A stretch of DNA of 64,000 nucleotides, taken from contig JAUPFL010000001.1 of NCBI GenBank assembly GCA_030562215.1, positions 1,972,501 through 2,036,500 on the forward strand, read 5' to 3'. Of the stretch, positions 30,967-42,716 are shown piece by piece (the stretch's first letter is position 1; each line of letters opens with the position of its first letter). A program made the translations under genes and the position numbers. The notes under the pieces were generated by a model, which was not told where the DNA came from, searched no databases, and saw nothing but the letters and a program-made list of their open reading frames with translations. Origin of the DNA: Peribacillus frigoritolerans. Its GTDB lineage: Bacteria > Bacillota > Bacilli > Bacillales > DSM-1321.

Positions 30967-30997
30967 GAAAAACGAAACTGACATGGTTTCGTTTTTC
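30967..30997 (+). terminator. Terminator after the Rrf2 gene
   Basis: gaaaaacgaaac-tgacatg-gtttcgtttttc: a 12-bp perfect stem with a T tract starting 4 bases after the stop. Confidence 0.8.
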
Positions 30998-31008
30998 TTA
31001 AACTGTAT

Positions 31009-31042
31009 TTGACAAAAGAACAGTATGCGTTATATACTGTTC
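31009..31042 (+). promoter_or_regulatory. Sigma-A promoter overlapped by a perfect 9-bp palindrome
   Basis: -35 TTGACA (31009-31014), 18-base spacer, -10 TATACT (31033-31038). The inverted repeat gaacagtat-gcgttat-atactgttc (31018-31042) covers the spacer and -10 box, an ideal repressor site. It drives the nitroreductase starting at 31078. The adjacent Rrf2 regulator is the obvious candidate repressor. Confidence 0.75.
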
Positions 31043-31077
31043 CTGTATTAATTACAGTTAAATGGAGGTCATTATAA

Positions 31078-31785
31078 ATGACAAAAAATATAATGAGTAA
31101 AGAAGAGTACCTGAATAAATCGAAAGAATTGAATGTACCGCTTGAAAAGCCGAAAGTCCTTAATGATACGGATTTCATTACGGTAGCAAAAGAAAGGAGA
31201 TCTGTTCGCCAGTACGATGCTGAATACGTGATGACTGAAGAGGAAATTCGTGAAATCCTGGAGATTGCGATTCAAGCACCGTCTTCTTCCAACTTACAGC
31301 CATGGAGATTCCTTGTGATTCAAGATAAACAAACCCAACAAGAATTGCTTCCCATCGCAAATAACCAACAACAAATCGTCGATGCATCTGCTGTCATTGC
31401 CGTTTTAGCAGATATAGAAGGTTACAAAAATGCAGAACGGATTTATGGTGAATTAGTCGATAAAGGGATCATGAAGAAGGAAATCAAAGAGCCATATGTA
31501 GCCTCTATTCTGCATAATTACGGCAACTTTTCCGCTGAAAAAGCTTTAAGCGTAGCCATGATTGACGGTGGCTTGGTTTCCATGCAGATCATGTTAGCTG
31601 CAAAAGCAAAAGGATACGATACAGTCCCAATGGGAGGGTACGATGAAGCCAAATTTGTGGAAGCATTCAATGTACCGGAAAACTTTAAACCTGTCATGTT
31701 GATTTCCCTTGGAAAAGGAACTAAGGCAGGATTTGAAAAAGTCCGTTTACCACTCGACTCAATATTGACTTGGAATAAATTCTAA
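31078..31785 (+). CDS. Nitroreductase-family NAD(P)H flavoenzyme
   Basis: An intact 235-aa protein. FMN-binding AKERRSVRQYDAEY at residues 40-53, APSSSNLQPWRFLVI, and a C-terminal YDTVPMGGYDEAKFVEAFNV segment place it in the oxygen-insensitive nitroreductase family. It has a longer N-terminus than NfsB types. It acts in the cytoplasm, reducing quinones or nitro compounds with FMN. The ATG lies 9 bases after GGAGG. It is monocistronic, with a strong palindrome-covered promoter and a terminator 14 bases after its stop, so it is probably inducible by electrophiles. Confidence 0.9.
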   Translation: MTKNIMSKEEYLNKSKELNVPLEKPKVLNDTDFITVAKERRSVRQYDAEYVMTEEEIREILEIAIQAPSSSNLQPWRFLVIQDKQTQQELLPIANNQQQIVDASAVIAVLADIEGYKNAERIYGELVDKGIMKKEIKEPYVASILHNYGNFSAEKALSVAMIDGGLVSMQIMLAAKAKGYDTVPMGGYDEAKFVEAFNVPENFKPVMLISLGKGTKAGFEKVRLPLDSILTWNKF

Positions 31786-31798
31786 AGAACAAACTAAG

Positions 31799-31829
31799 GA
31801 AAAGGATAGCTAAAATCGCTATCCTTTTT
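31799..31829 (+). terminator. Terminator after the nitroreductase
   Basis: aaaggatagc-taaaatc-gctatcctttttc: a 10-bp perfect stem followed by T5. Confidence 0.85.
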
Positions 31830-31994
31830 CTCATGGTTTAAGATTGGCTCTACGAATCATTTAATCTCGCAAGCGATAAATGAATATGTTACAATTTTTC
31901 CAGATATTTCTTTGAAATGTCTCCTCTAAAAATCACCGACCGGTTTTGGTGCTGCTAGGCAAAATACAGCAATTATCGTTGGGAAGGAGTTCTT

Positions 31995-32537
31995 ATGAAG
32001 AATATGAAAAGTGAAGTGTTTTCATGGTTGAAAGCTATCTTATTCGCTCTAATGATCGTGTTCATTTGCCAACAGTTTTTATTTACACCAGTCACGGTAA
32101 AAGGTGAATCAATGGAGCCGACTTATGAAAATGATGACCGGATCGTGGTAGCTAAAATAGGAAAGCCGGAGCGCTTCGATATGGTCGTATTTTATGCTCC
32201 GGACGCGGAAGAGAATTATATAAAAGGGTGATCGGTTTACCAGGGGACAGCATCGCAATGAAAGATGATGTCTTATATATCAATGGGAAAAAGTATACAG
32301 AACCATATTTGAAAACAAAAAAGGTGAAATTCCACCTGAAGAAAATCTGACGGAGAATTTCACCTAAGTGATTTACTTGGGAAATCCAAGGTACCTGTCG
32401 GTCATTTATTTGTCATGGGGGATAATCGAAGGAATAGTTGGGATGGAAGAAGATTTGGTTTTATTTCTGAAAAATCACTTGTGGGCAAAGTGAAATTTCG
32501 TATCTACCCATTAAATGAAATGGGAGTGCCGAAGTAA
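31995..32537 (+). CDS. Type I signal peptidase (SipS-like), several frame breaks
   Basis: A membrane-anchored serine peptidase that removes signal peptides, about 181 aa. One N-terminal helix ([20 protein letters not shown]) is followed by the catalytic serine in [13 protein letters not shown], the catalytic lysine in [12 protein letters not shown] (after a shift near 32228) and the C-terminal [20 protein letters not shown] box. Further shifts lie near 32320-32340 and 32365-32370. The reconstructed length fits the small Bacillus Sip enzymes. GGAAGGAG precedes ATG 31995. Bacilli usually carry several sip paralogues, so even a true loss might be tolerated. Confidence 0.85.
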
Positions 32538-32668
32538 AAGGATCACAGTGAATTCAAGTGAAAGCTTAGATGATAATTATATGGACTAAGTTGTAGTTAT
32601 ATCAGATGATGGATAAGAACCTTTTCCTATGGTTAAGGTTTTTCATTTTGGATTGTGGGGTTATTAAT

Positions 32669-33715
32669 ATGACAAATGAGTTAGCTGCCATCTCCATTCC
32701 GATACTGGATGAAGAAATGGGACGGCAGGTTAAAGGCCATGTCGATTCGCTGACGCTTCCTCAGGGAAGCTTAGGACGGCTTGAAGAATGGATAATCGAA
32801 CTGGCCAAGATGACAGGGGAGGCATTTCCGGACATTTCGAAACCGGGGGTGATCGTGTTTGCAGCCGACCATGGAATTACGGAAGAAGGGGTTTCTGCTT
32901 ATCCAAAAGAAGTGACGGAACAAATGGCGCTTAATTTCCTGAATGACGGTGCTGCCATCAATGTATTAAGCCGTGCGATAGATGCTTACTTGGACATTGT
33001 CGATATAGGGATCGATGCAGATATCGAAGCACCGGGATTAACTTCGAGAAAAGTCCGTAATGGAACTAGAAACTTTTATAAGGAAGAGGCGATGACAAAG
33101 GAAGAAGTAAATCAAGCGCTTGAAATTGGATATGACCGTGCACAGAAAATGATTGCCCGTGGTGTGAATTGCCTGATTCTTGGTGAAATGGGAATCGGAA
33201 ATACGACATCCAGTACCGCAATCATCTCCATCGTAAGCGGGAAAAGCGTCGAATCACTAGTGGGGCAGGGAACAGGATTGAAGTCAGAAGGCATTTTACA
33301 TAAACGAAGAATAATTGAAGAAGCGATTTCATTAAGAAATCCTAATCCTGATGATCCAATAAATATTTTGATGAATATCGGTGGATTCGAAATTGCAGGT
33401 ATGGCAGGGGCGATGCTTGCTGCAGCGAATAACCGTATACCCATTCTTGTTGATGGTTTCATTACAACCACGGCTGCCGTATTGGCAAACCTGATTTCCG
33501 GACGTGCAGCCGATTATATGTTTGTTGGACATCGATCTGCAGAACCTGGTCATGAAACGGCCATAGAACTGCTTGGCAAGGAGCCGATCCTCGACCTGGG
33601 AATGAGAATCGGGGAAGGAACAGGGGCAGCCCTGTCATACCCCATCCTTAAGGCAGCGACATTGGTCATTAAAGAAATGGCAACATTTGAATCTGCAGGC
33701 GTGTCAAATAAGTAA
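32669..33715 (+). CDS. cobT: Nicotinate-nucleotide:dimethylbenzimidazole phosphoribosyltransferase
   Basis: An intact 348-aa enzyme of the lower-ligand branch of cobalamin assembly, making alpha-ribazole phosphate. Conserved segments: LPQGSLGRLEEW (residues 30-41), the FAADHGITEEGVSAYP motif, GEMGIGNTTSSTA, GGFEIAGMAGAML and VGHRSAEPGH. The catalytic Glu expected near residue 317 falls in the GEGTGAAL segment. The ATG at 32669 (MTNELAAISI) matches family starts; the longer in-frame ATG at 32606 has no ribosome-binding site. No other cobalamin genes and no B12 riboswitch were seen nearby, which suggests salvage of exogenous cobamides. Confidence 0.93.
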   Translation: MTNELAAISIPILDEEMGRQVKGHVDSLTLPQGSLGRLEEWIIELAKMTGEAFPDISKPGVIVFAADHGITEEGVSAYPKEVTEQMALNFLNDGAAINVLSRAIDAYLDIVDIGIDADIEAPGLTSRKVRNGTRNFYKEEAMTKEEVNQALEIGYDRAQKMIARGVNCLILGEMGIGNTTSSTAIISIVSGKSVESLVGQGTGLKSEGILHKRRIIEEAISLRNPNPDDPINILMNIGGFEIAGMAGAMLAAANNRIPILVDGFITTTAAVLANLISGRAADYMFVGHRSAEPGHETAIELLGKEPILDLGMRIGEGTGAALSYPILKAATLVIKEMATFESAGVSNK

Positions 33716-33718
33716 GCG

Positions 33719-33749
33719 ATAGGAGACCTTCGATACGCTGGTCTCCTAT
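33719..33749 (+). terminator. Terminator after cobT
   Basis: ataggagacc / ggtctcctat, a 10-bp perfect stem 4 bases beyond the stop; the T tract is short. Confidence 0.75.
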
Positions 33750-33805
33750 TTATACAGGCTAAAAAAAGGTGGATACTGTATTGAAAATCTTTCATCCCAC
33801 TGTTA

Positions 33806-35201
33806 CTAAATGGGCAGATGATCTTTATATTTCTTCATTTTCCTGACGACAGAAGGCTGGCTGATACCTAAGAATTTAGCCATTTCATATGTGGACTTGC
33901 ATTGTTTACTCGCTTTCATCATCATCCATTTTTCGACTTGTTCGAGGGCGGTATTGAGATCACTATCATCAACCATCATATTGTCAATCATTAGGGTGTC
34001 ATCTATTTTCTCCAAAGATTCTTGTCCATGGAAATGGGAGGGGAGAAAGCCTGGGAAAATGATGGAGTCTTCCGAGGTCAAAATGAGCCGTTCAATCAGG
34101 TTTTCCAATTCACGCACGTTTCCTGACCATTTATGCTGAATCAGTATTTCGTAAGTGGAAGGGTGCAATTTCTTATCTGACTTGTATTTTTTGTTGATGA
34201 TTTCGAGATTATGATTGATTAAGATGGCAATATCTTCTTTTCTTTCTCGTAAAGGCGGTATTTGGATGGGAATCACATTTAAGCGATAATATAAATCAAG
34301 CCTGAATGTTCCCTTTTCCACCATTTCCTCAAGGTTTTGATTGGTGGCCGTTACAAGCCGGAAATCTATCTTATGCTCTTTTTTCCTCCCACTCTTTTAA
34401 AGGTCTTCTCTTGCAGGACATTTAATAATTTCACTTGCATATCCAGGGGAAGCTCCCCAATTTCATCCAGAAATAAGGTTCCGTTATCTGCTTGTTCAAT
34501 CAGCCCTTGCTTCCCCTGCTTCTGCGCTCCGGTGAAGGATCCCGCTTCATATCCAAACATTTCTGATTCAAAGAGGCTTTCTGGGATGGTACTGCAGTTG
34601 ACTTCGATGAATGGCTCTTTGCTGCGGTAACTCTGATTGTGCAGCCGCCGGGCGAATACGCTCTTTCCCACACCGGATTCCCCAAGAAGCATGACTGTCG
34701 CATCCGTTTTGGAAACACGGTGTATTGTTTTGGCGATTTGCCGCATTTCCTTGCTGCGATAGATCAGCTCCTCCTGTTCCCTAAGTTCCTCTACCTCCGA
34801 TTGGTATTCTTGAATCTTTTTCTCCAATTGACCGTACTGATCCTGGAGGTTCCTGATTTCAGTTTGATCTTGGGCATAGCTGACGACATGAATCAATTCA
34901 CCATCTTCATCAAAGATGGGATAGGCGGTCGACATGACGATTTTTCCGTCTTCGTTTGCTGCATGATCTGGATAGGTGTTTTCTCTTCCAATACCATGGC
35001 GGATATCGAAGGTGAAAGGATTCCTTCCGTTTCGAGCTGATAAACGGATTTTCCAAGATAATGTTCTGGTTCGATTCCATATATCCACCAATGGTTAGGA
35101 TTCGTGAATAAAATGAATCCTTTTTCATCAGTCACGGTAATATTATTATTGGATGTGTTGATGATGCATTCCAAAACTCTTTTCACATTGTTATCACTCA
35201 T
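33806..35201 (-). CDS. Sigma-54-dependent activator with PAS domain, two or more frame breaks
   Basis: An enhancer-binding protein of about 465 aa. An N-terminal PAS sensor (DEKGFILFTNPNHWWIYGIE) leads through a coiled coil (LEKKIQEYQSEVEELREQEE) to a central AAA+ domain with Walker A GESGVGKS, the sigma-54 contact loop as GSFTGA, and Walker B LFLDEIGELPL; the C-terminal helix-turn-helix is FLGISQPSVVRKMKKY. Shifts lie near 34945-34975 and 34325-34390. The loop has Ser in place of the usual Ala (GAFTGA), a known variant. It is divergent from the decarboxylase gene at 35467 and probably controls it, although no clear -24/-12 promoter is visible there. Confidence 0.88.
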
Positions 35202-35466
35202 CGTTTGCCCCCTTATCCACTGTTCCGGTGATTCAAATATAAATCAAAAATAGAGCTGAAATCAAGAATTTTCAGATATTTCGATTTGGATTTGAATCAT
35301 TTTTATAAGAGTCATGCCTGGGATAGTCTAACTCAATTCATTCATCAAAGCTAAAACTAGAGTAATAGAGCCAACCCACCTTGAAGTATATGGATACATA
35401 TACGGTTAACCTACTTCTGTTTGGGTATAAATAAAGTAGAGAGTAATCGATGAAGGAGTGATTGAC

Positions 35467-37143
35467 TTGGCTGAAAACAGAACCTTGGGACAATATTTAT
35501 ACGACTGCTTAAAAGCAGAAGGCATTACAGAGATTTTTGGTGTGCCCGGAGACTATAATTTCTCATTGCTAGATACTTTGAAGATTACGATGGGATTGAG
35601 TTTATTAATGGACGAAATGAACTCAATGCTGGATACGCAGCGGACGCTTATGCCCGGGTGAGGGGCATGTCGGCACTCATCACCACCTTTGGTGTCGGTG
35701 AAATGAGCGCATGTAATGCAATCGCTGGAGCGTACAGTGAAAATGTGCCGCTCATCCATATTGTAGGCTCGCCAAAGTCCATGATGCAACAGGAGAAGGA
35801 GCTTGCCCATCATACGTTAATGGATGGAGATTTTGATGTTTTCCGTAAGGTTTATGAGCATATCACCAGTTATACGGCAATTCTTACACCAGAAAACGCA
35901 GTTAGGGAGATACCGGCTGCAATCAGAATCGCGAAAGAAAAGAAAAAGCCCGTTTATTTGGTAGTGGCTATCGATCTCGTTGAAAAACCAGTGCTTTCTC
36001 ACAGTGAGACATCAGAAAATATGACCAAAACGAATGTCGATGCTTTGCAGTCAGCAGTGAAGCATATAAAAGGCATGTTAGAACATGTAAATAAAGCCGT
36101 TCTGCTTGTGGACGTGAAAAACACTTCGTTATAACTTGCAGAAACCCGTACTGCAGCTCGCTGAGAGGTTAAACGTTCCAGTTGCTTCATTAATGCAGGG
36201 CAAAAGCGGGTTTGATGAGAGCCATCCCCAGTATATTGGTGTATACGGCGGAGCTTTCGGAAGTAAGGATGTAACTCAGACTGTTGAAGAAGCGGATTTG
36301 ATCATAGCCGTTGGTGCTGTTTGGTCCGACGTCAATACTTCCAAAGGAACAGCAAAGCTTAACCCGTTGAAAATGGTGGAAATTCAACCTGACACAGTAA
36401 AAGTGGGAGCAGCCAGTTATATGAATGTCAGGGCGGAGGAAATTCTAAATGAATTCCAGGACATAGGCTACCGGCAGAACGAATCTGTTGGAAACATCTC
36501 GTTTCCGTATAGCACAATAATTGCGGAAGACCCTTCAGCACCGCTGAAAGCGACTTCCTATTATCCTCGAATTCAGCAAATGTTGAAGGAAAAGGACATA
36601 GTGGTCACGGAAACAGGAACATTCTCTTATGGCATGTCACAGGTCAGATTGCCGAAAGGGGTGACCTACATTGCTCAGGGAGGCTGGCAAAGCATTGGAT
36701 ATGCGACGCCCGCAGCTTTCGGTGCTTGTATAGCGGATAGAAACCGACGTGTTCTTTTGTTTACAGGGGACGGCTCGATACAGCTGACAGCACAGGAAAT
36801 AAGCTCGATGCTGGAGAACGGCTGCAAGCCCATCGTGTTTATCCTCAACAATAATGGCTACACGATAGAAAAATTCTTAAACGTAAAAGTAGATATAGAA
36901 AAACAGAAATACAACGAGATACCAGAGTGGGATTATACAAAACTGGCTGAAGCGTTTGGTAAAGAGGCATATACAGCAAGAGTCGAGACGAATGGTGAAC
37001 TGGATGATGCCATTGCAAATGCTCAGGAAATGAACGCCGATAAACTTTGCCTTATAGAATTGGTCGTGAAAGATCAAATGGATGCACCGGCTTATTTGCA
37101 AAAAATGAGGCAGTATCTTGAAAAGCAAGAGAAACTAAAGTAA
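35467..37143 (+). CDS. Thiamine-diphosphate 2-oxoacid decarboxylase (indolepyruvate/phenylpyruvate type), frame breaks
   Basis: About 559 aa, of the pyruvate/indolepyruvate decarboxylase family, forming aldehydes from 2-oxo acids. The N-terminal part contains FGVPGDYNFSLLD and the catalytic Glu region GRNELNAGYAADAYARVRG (across a shift near 35575-35660), then HHTLMDGDFDVF with the active-site His-His pair. The ThDP motif GDGSIQLTAQEIS ends with NNNGYTIE. A second break lies near 36120-36135. TTG 35467 follows GAAGGAG by 8 bases. It faces a sigma-54 activator. Substrate preference (indolepyruvate, phenylpyruvate, branched-chain oxo acids) cannot be fixed by eye. Confidence 0.88.
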
Positions 37144-37206
37144 TAACAAAAGGAATGCTGGAAGAAGGATTATTAGCCATAACACCAGGTGGCGACATTA
37201 TGATAC

Positions 37207-37248
37207 GCAAAAAAGCGTGTATGATAGTATCAAAACGCGCTTTTTTGC
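37207..37248 (+). terminator. Terminator after the decarboxylase
   Basis: gcaaaaaagcg / cgcttttttgc, an 11-bp perfect stem, usable in both directions between converging genes. Confidence 0.8.
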
Positions 37249-37310
37249 TCTTTTATCAAGGCCTATAGAGTTATTTTTTTGCCGTCAATCTTTTATTGCC
37301 ATATCGTCAT

Positions 37311-38482
37311 TTAGTTAAGAACTCGGACTGCCTTCACAAAGCTAGGTCCCCAGTAGGAATTGTTAATGTTTGCGTAGGAAACACCTTTAGATGTCGAAGC
37401 ATTCAGCATTTGACCGTTACCGGCATAAATTCCTACATGATTGATTACTCCATCATTATTGGTATCGAAAAATACTAAATCCCCTTTTTGCAGGGCTTTC
37501 GAAGATACAGCTGTACCAGCGTGTGATTGTGCCACTGAATTTCGAGGCAAGGAAATACCTGCACTTTGGAATGCCCTTAATGTGAATGAAGAGCAATCAA
37601 ATACATCAGTGCGTGAAGTGCTCGCACCGTAAACATACTTGGCTCCCATGTATTTAGCGCCAGCTGCCAAAACTTGATCCGCTTTGGTGGATTTGGACGG
37701 TTTATTAATTGCAGATGCCGAGGCTTTTCCTGTAACCCGGATGGTTTGGCCTATACGAATACGATCCGAATTGGAAATATTAGGGTTTATTTTAAGTAAG
37801 GCACTAAGGGAAAGGTTATATCTTTTAGCGATTGTTGATAAGGAATCCCCTAATTTAACCACATAAACGTCCGTTGTATTTTTACCTTTATCCGGATTGC
37901 TGGTAATGGTATTAACCTTCAAGACCTGGCCGGGAAAAATAAGAGTGCTAGTCAAATGGTTTATAGACTTTAATTGTTGGACAGTCATATTATTGACTCT
38001 GGAAATTTTGTCCAGTGTATCCCCGGATTTGACTGTATATGTAGCATTTGAACTGTTTTTAGCCGTAGAGCTAGACCCAGTGGCTTTTCCTGAAACCCGG
38101 ATGGTTTGGCCGATATAAATGCGATCCGAATTAGAAATGTTAGTGTTTAATTTAAGCAGGGCGCTAAGGGAAAGGTTATATTTATTAGCGATTTTAGATA
38201 AAGTATCCCCAGTTTAACCACATATTTTTCGGTTTTATCTATATTTTTATCTGTACGGTTGTTAATAGTATTAAATTTCAAGACTTGGCCGGGAAAAATA
38301 AGGTTACTAGTCAAATGGTTTTGAGATTTTAAGTGTTGGACAGTTGTATTATTGGCTTTAGAGATTTTATCTAGGGTGTCCCCTGATTTAACTTGATAAG
38401 AACCAGCATAAGCAGAAGTGCCGGCGATTAGGGTACCTATAATGGTCCCCGCAAGAATGAAAGAGTTTTTAGAATTGTTCAT
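37311..38482 (-). CDS. Secreted LysM/NlpC-P60 D,L-endopeptidase (LytF/CwlE-like), one frame break
   Basis: A cell-wall hydrolase of about 390 aa cutting the D-Glu-DAP bond. The signal peptide ends at TSAYA (residue 26). Four LysM repeats follow (first: YQVKSGDTLDKISKANNTTV); repeats 1-2 and 3-4 form a duplicated pair with very similar DNA. The C-terminal NlpC/P60 domain has catalytic Cys in VFDCSSFTLRAFQ, His in INHVGIYAG and the GDLVFFDTNN segment. The frame shifts near 38212 (VVKLGDTLSKIANKYNLS, one G missing). It is probably active in daughter-cell separation. GGAGGAAC precedes the ATG. Confidence 0.9.
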
Positions 38483-39216
38483 TTAGGAAAGTTCCTCCTG
38501 ATGTGGTAAAAAAATATCTAGCATTTATATTATAAAGGTATGGAATATAAAAAACATGACCCATATAAATAAAATTCAACTTTTTCGTCATTTTTCGGTT
38601 ATTCTATTACAGGAAATGGGAGTCTGTTACATCGGGCGGATTCATAGAGTGTAAGATGACCAAATCTTGAAGTTTCTTGTAAAAAATGGATAACCATTAA
38701 ACTTTAAAAGAGCTTTTCATAAAATGGAAGTTTGAGTTTTGATTTTTTAATATTGTCTATAAACTTAGAGATCATCAGGTTCAGCGATTTTACTATGTGA
38801 TGTTACTTTGAGCAGGGGAATGGTTTTCTTGAATTGCTGATAATATACGGATTTCATACAAACATTTAGATGATTCCATTATACAAATAGGACTGAACGT
38901 TCATCATAACCACCTTCCATATTGCTGACTTAACTATAGTAGGTTGTAATGGAGGGAAGTCAATTTATTATTACCGGGGTAATAGGAGGGAAAAATAGAT
39001 TTTGGATTTTATTGGGAAATTCAATAATTAGTTTGGCAGAAATTAAGTATTTCCTCAAATAAAGCCTCGTCCCTTTTGGGCTAGTGCCTTAAGCTATATT
39101 CCTGAAGTTTTCTTTCACTACTTTTTGATATATCGGAATGCTTACGGACATAGTAAAATCCCCTCAAAGTTGTGTATCATCCACAGAATTTACACAGTTC
39201 ACTTAGAGGGGTAACA
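38483..39216. other. About 730 bases without a recognisable gene
   Basis: AT-rich. The part next to 38482 must hold the wall-hydrolase promoter. An inverted pair cccctc (about 39162) / gagggg (about 39206) lies near the end. No ORF with a ribosome-binding site, no repeat-family copy and no RNA motif was recognised. Confidence 0.4.
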
Positions 39217-39848
39217 TCACGGTGATTTTTTCGGTACCCTTTTATTAATTACGTTCTTACGGGATATAAATGGATTGTCGGTAACCCAGAAACGCCAAGG
39301 GTAATCTTTTGCTTCCCCGGAGTTGTCGATTCCGACACGGGGGCCGCTGGATATGTGTTCAGGCTTTTTCCTGCAGCTAGATATAGCGGGGGATCCGTAA
39401 AAGATCGACCATAATCATCCATAGTGATGCCTAGTGCCTTTGTTAGCTTCCCTGGTCCATCGGTACATTTACGAATATCGGCAATTCCGCGTCTTTCATG
39501 CATTAACTCGAGCCCTGAATAGGGTTCAATCGCCCGAATTAAAATGGCTTCTGGATTTTCAGGGCCGCCGCTTACGACATTGACAAGTGTATGTGTGTGC
39601 ATGACGTATGTATATATCAAACCGGAATTTCCGAACATCACTTCCGTCCGTTTTGTCCGTCTATTTCCAAAACTATGTGCGGCCCTGTCCCCAGGACCAA
39701 TATAGGCCTCTGTTTCAACAATGAATCCAGAAGCGGTTCCATCAGCTGTTTCTTTTACAATCAGGCAGCCAAGAAGGGATTTTGCCAGTTCAAGCGTGGG
39801 CTGCTGATAAAAATCAACTGGCAAAATTGAATGGTTTATCTTTTTCAT
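39217..39848 (-). CDS. 3-methyladenine DNA glycosylase (AAG/MPG family), one frame break
   Basis: A base-excision repair enzyme of about 210 aa resembling B. subtilis YxlJ. It starts [20 protein letters not shown], then the conserved [20 protein letters not shown] with the catalytic Glu, the [14 protein letters not shown] region and [11 protein letters not shown]. After a shift near 39335-39350 the true C-terminus continues [20 protein letters not shown] and [15 protein letters not shown] to a TGA at 39217; the uncorrected frame ends earlier, at 39249, with an unrelated tail. ATG 39848 is preferred, with GGGGTG 5 bases before it. It is an isolated gene. Confidence 0.87.
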
Positions 39849-39964
39849 AGTATCACCCCATTTAATCTCATATAGGTAAAATTCCCTTATCAATGAAAAA
39901 GAAACATAGGATTGAAGGGATGAAAAAGGCCGACCGATTATATCAGCCGGTCCCGAGCATATGT

Positions 39965-41543
<1,579 letters not shown>

Positions 41544-41569
41544 CTATAACTGTATTTCTTATTCGTTTG

Positions 41570-41615
41570 TGACTAATAGGTCAAAATTATAAATCTCTAA
41601 TGACCAATTAGTCAA
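41570..41615 (-). promoter_or_regulatory. Promoter with two TetR-like operators for the efflux gene
   Basis: On the minus strand, -35 TTGACT (41610-41615), an 18-base spacer and -10 TATAAT (41586-41591). Two related 14-bp near-palindromes, tgaccaattagtca (41601-41614) and tgactaataggtca (41570-41583), flank the -10 box with centres 31 bp apart. The spacing and form suit a TetR/MarR dimer pair. Confidence 0.65.
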
Positions 41616-41812
41616 CGTTTTTTTTTGCAATAGAATTCAATTACATGACTATATTGCGTAAAGATGGATATAAAGATTCATTCATATCATTTAAGTAATT
41701 CGACCAGAAACCACCAAATCCTTCCTGATTAATATCTCCAACGTGTTTCCATATACCATATCCGATATAATAAGAAGGAATCGAGATGAACTTATGATTG
41801 GAAGTGTAAGAT

Positions 41813-42618
41813 ATGAATAAAAAAATCGGTTTTATTGGATGCGGCAAAATGGGTGAGGCAATGCTTGAGGGCATGCTGCTTGCAGAGGTCATTTCACCTG
41901 AAGAGATCATGGTCAGTACTGCGAGTGCGGAGACCAAAACTAAAATCACCACGAAATATAACGTTAAAGGTACTTTGGATAATAAAGAGGTTGCCGGTTT
42001 TGCCGATTTTCTCTTTCTAGGGATCCAACCTGCCATGCATAAGCAAGTGCTTGAAGAAGTGAAGAATCATGTTAAAGAAGATGCTGTGATCATTACTATG
42101 GCAGCAGGAATCACTGTATCTCTAGTTGAGAACAGCTTCGAAAAAAGAGTGAAGGTTGTCCGGACGATGCCAAACACCCCTTCGCTTGTCGGTGAAGGCA
42201 TGACTGCCATGTGCATTAATGATGAAATTACCGATGCTGATATAGAGGATGTGACTGCACTGCTGAATAGTTTCGGTAAAACGGAAATCCTGCATGAAGA
42301 TTTGATGGACGCAGTACCGGCTATCAGCGGTTCGTCGCCTGCTTATGTATATATGTTCATCGAGGCGCTGGCTGATGGGGGGTCCGTGATGGCATTCCAC
42401 GAAAACAAGCATACCGAATGGCAGCACAAGCTGTAATGGGAGCTGCTAAAATGGTACTGGAAACGGAAAGACATCCTGCTGCTTTAAAGGATGATGTGTG
42501 CACGCCGGGCGGATCAACGATATCTGCGGTAGCGGCTTTGGAAGAGAATCAGCTAAGATCCAGCATTCTACAAGCAATGAAGGCCTGCACGGATAAAACG
42601 AAAGGTTTCAGTAAGTGA
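41813..42618 (+). CDS. proC: Pyrroline-5-carboxylate reductase, one frame break
   Basis: The last step of proline synthesis, in the cytoplasm with NAD(P)H. About 268 aa. Rossmann motif IGFIGCGKMGEAMLEG at residues 5-20, VVRTMPNTPSLVGEGMTA, and the C-terminal AISGSSPAYVYMFIEALADG helix that forms the proline site. One G is missing in the G run near 42378 (ADGGVRDGIPRKQAYRMAAQ), after which CTPGGSTISAVAALEE completes the enzyme. An essential biosynthetic gene broken only in a homopolymer supports a reading error. GGAAGTG is a weak ribosome-binding site. Confidence 0.93.
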
Positions 42619-42716
42619 AGAAAGATGGATTGCCTATTAGCGGGCAATCTCATTTGTGTAATATTTTCATAATGTTTGGTAAAAAAAGGGCAGCATAACG
42701 AATGATTATATAGAAG

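Noticed and set aside
35202..35466. Sigma-54 (-24/-12) promoter for the decarboxylase
   Set aside because: No GG-N10-GC match was found on the plus strand in the intergenic region.
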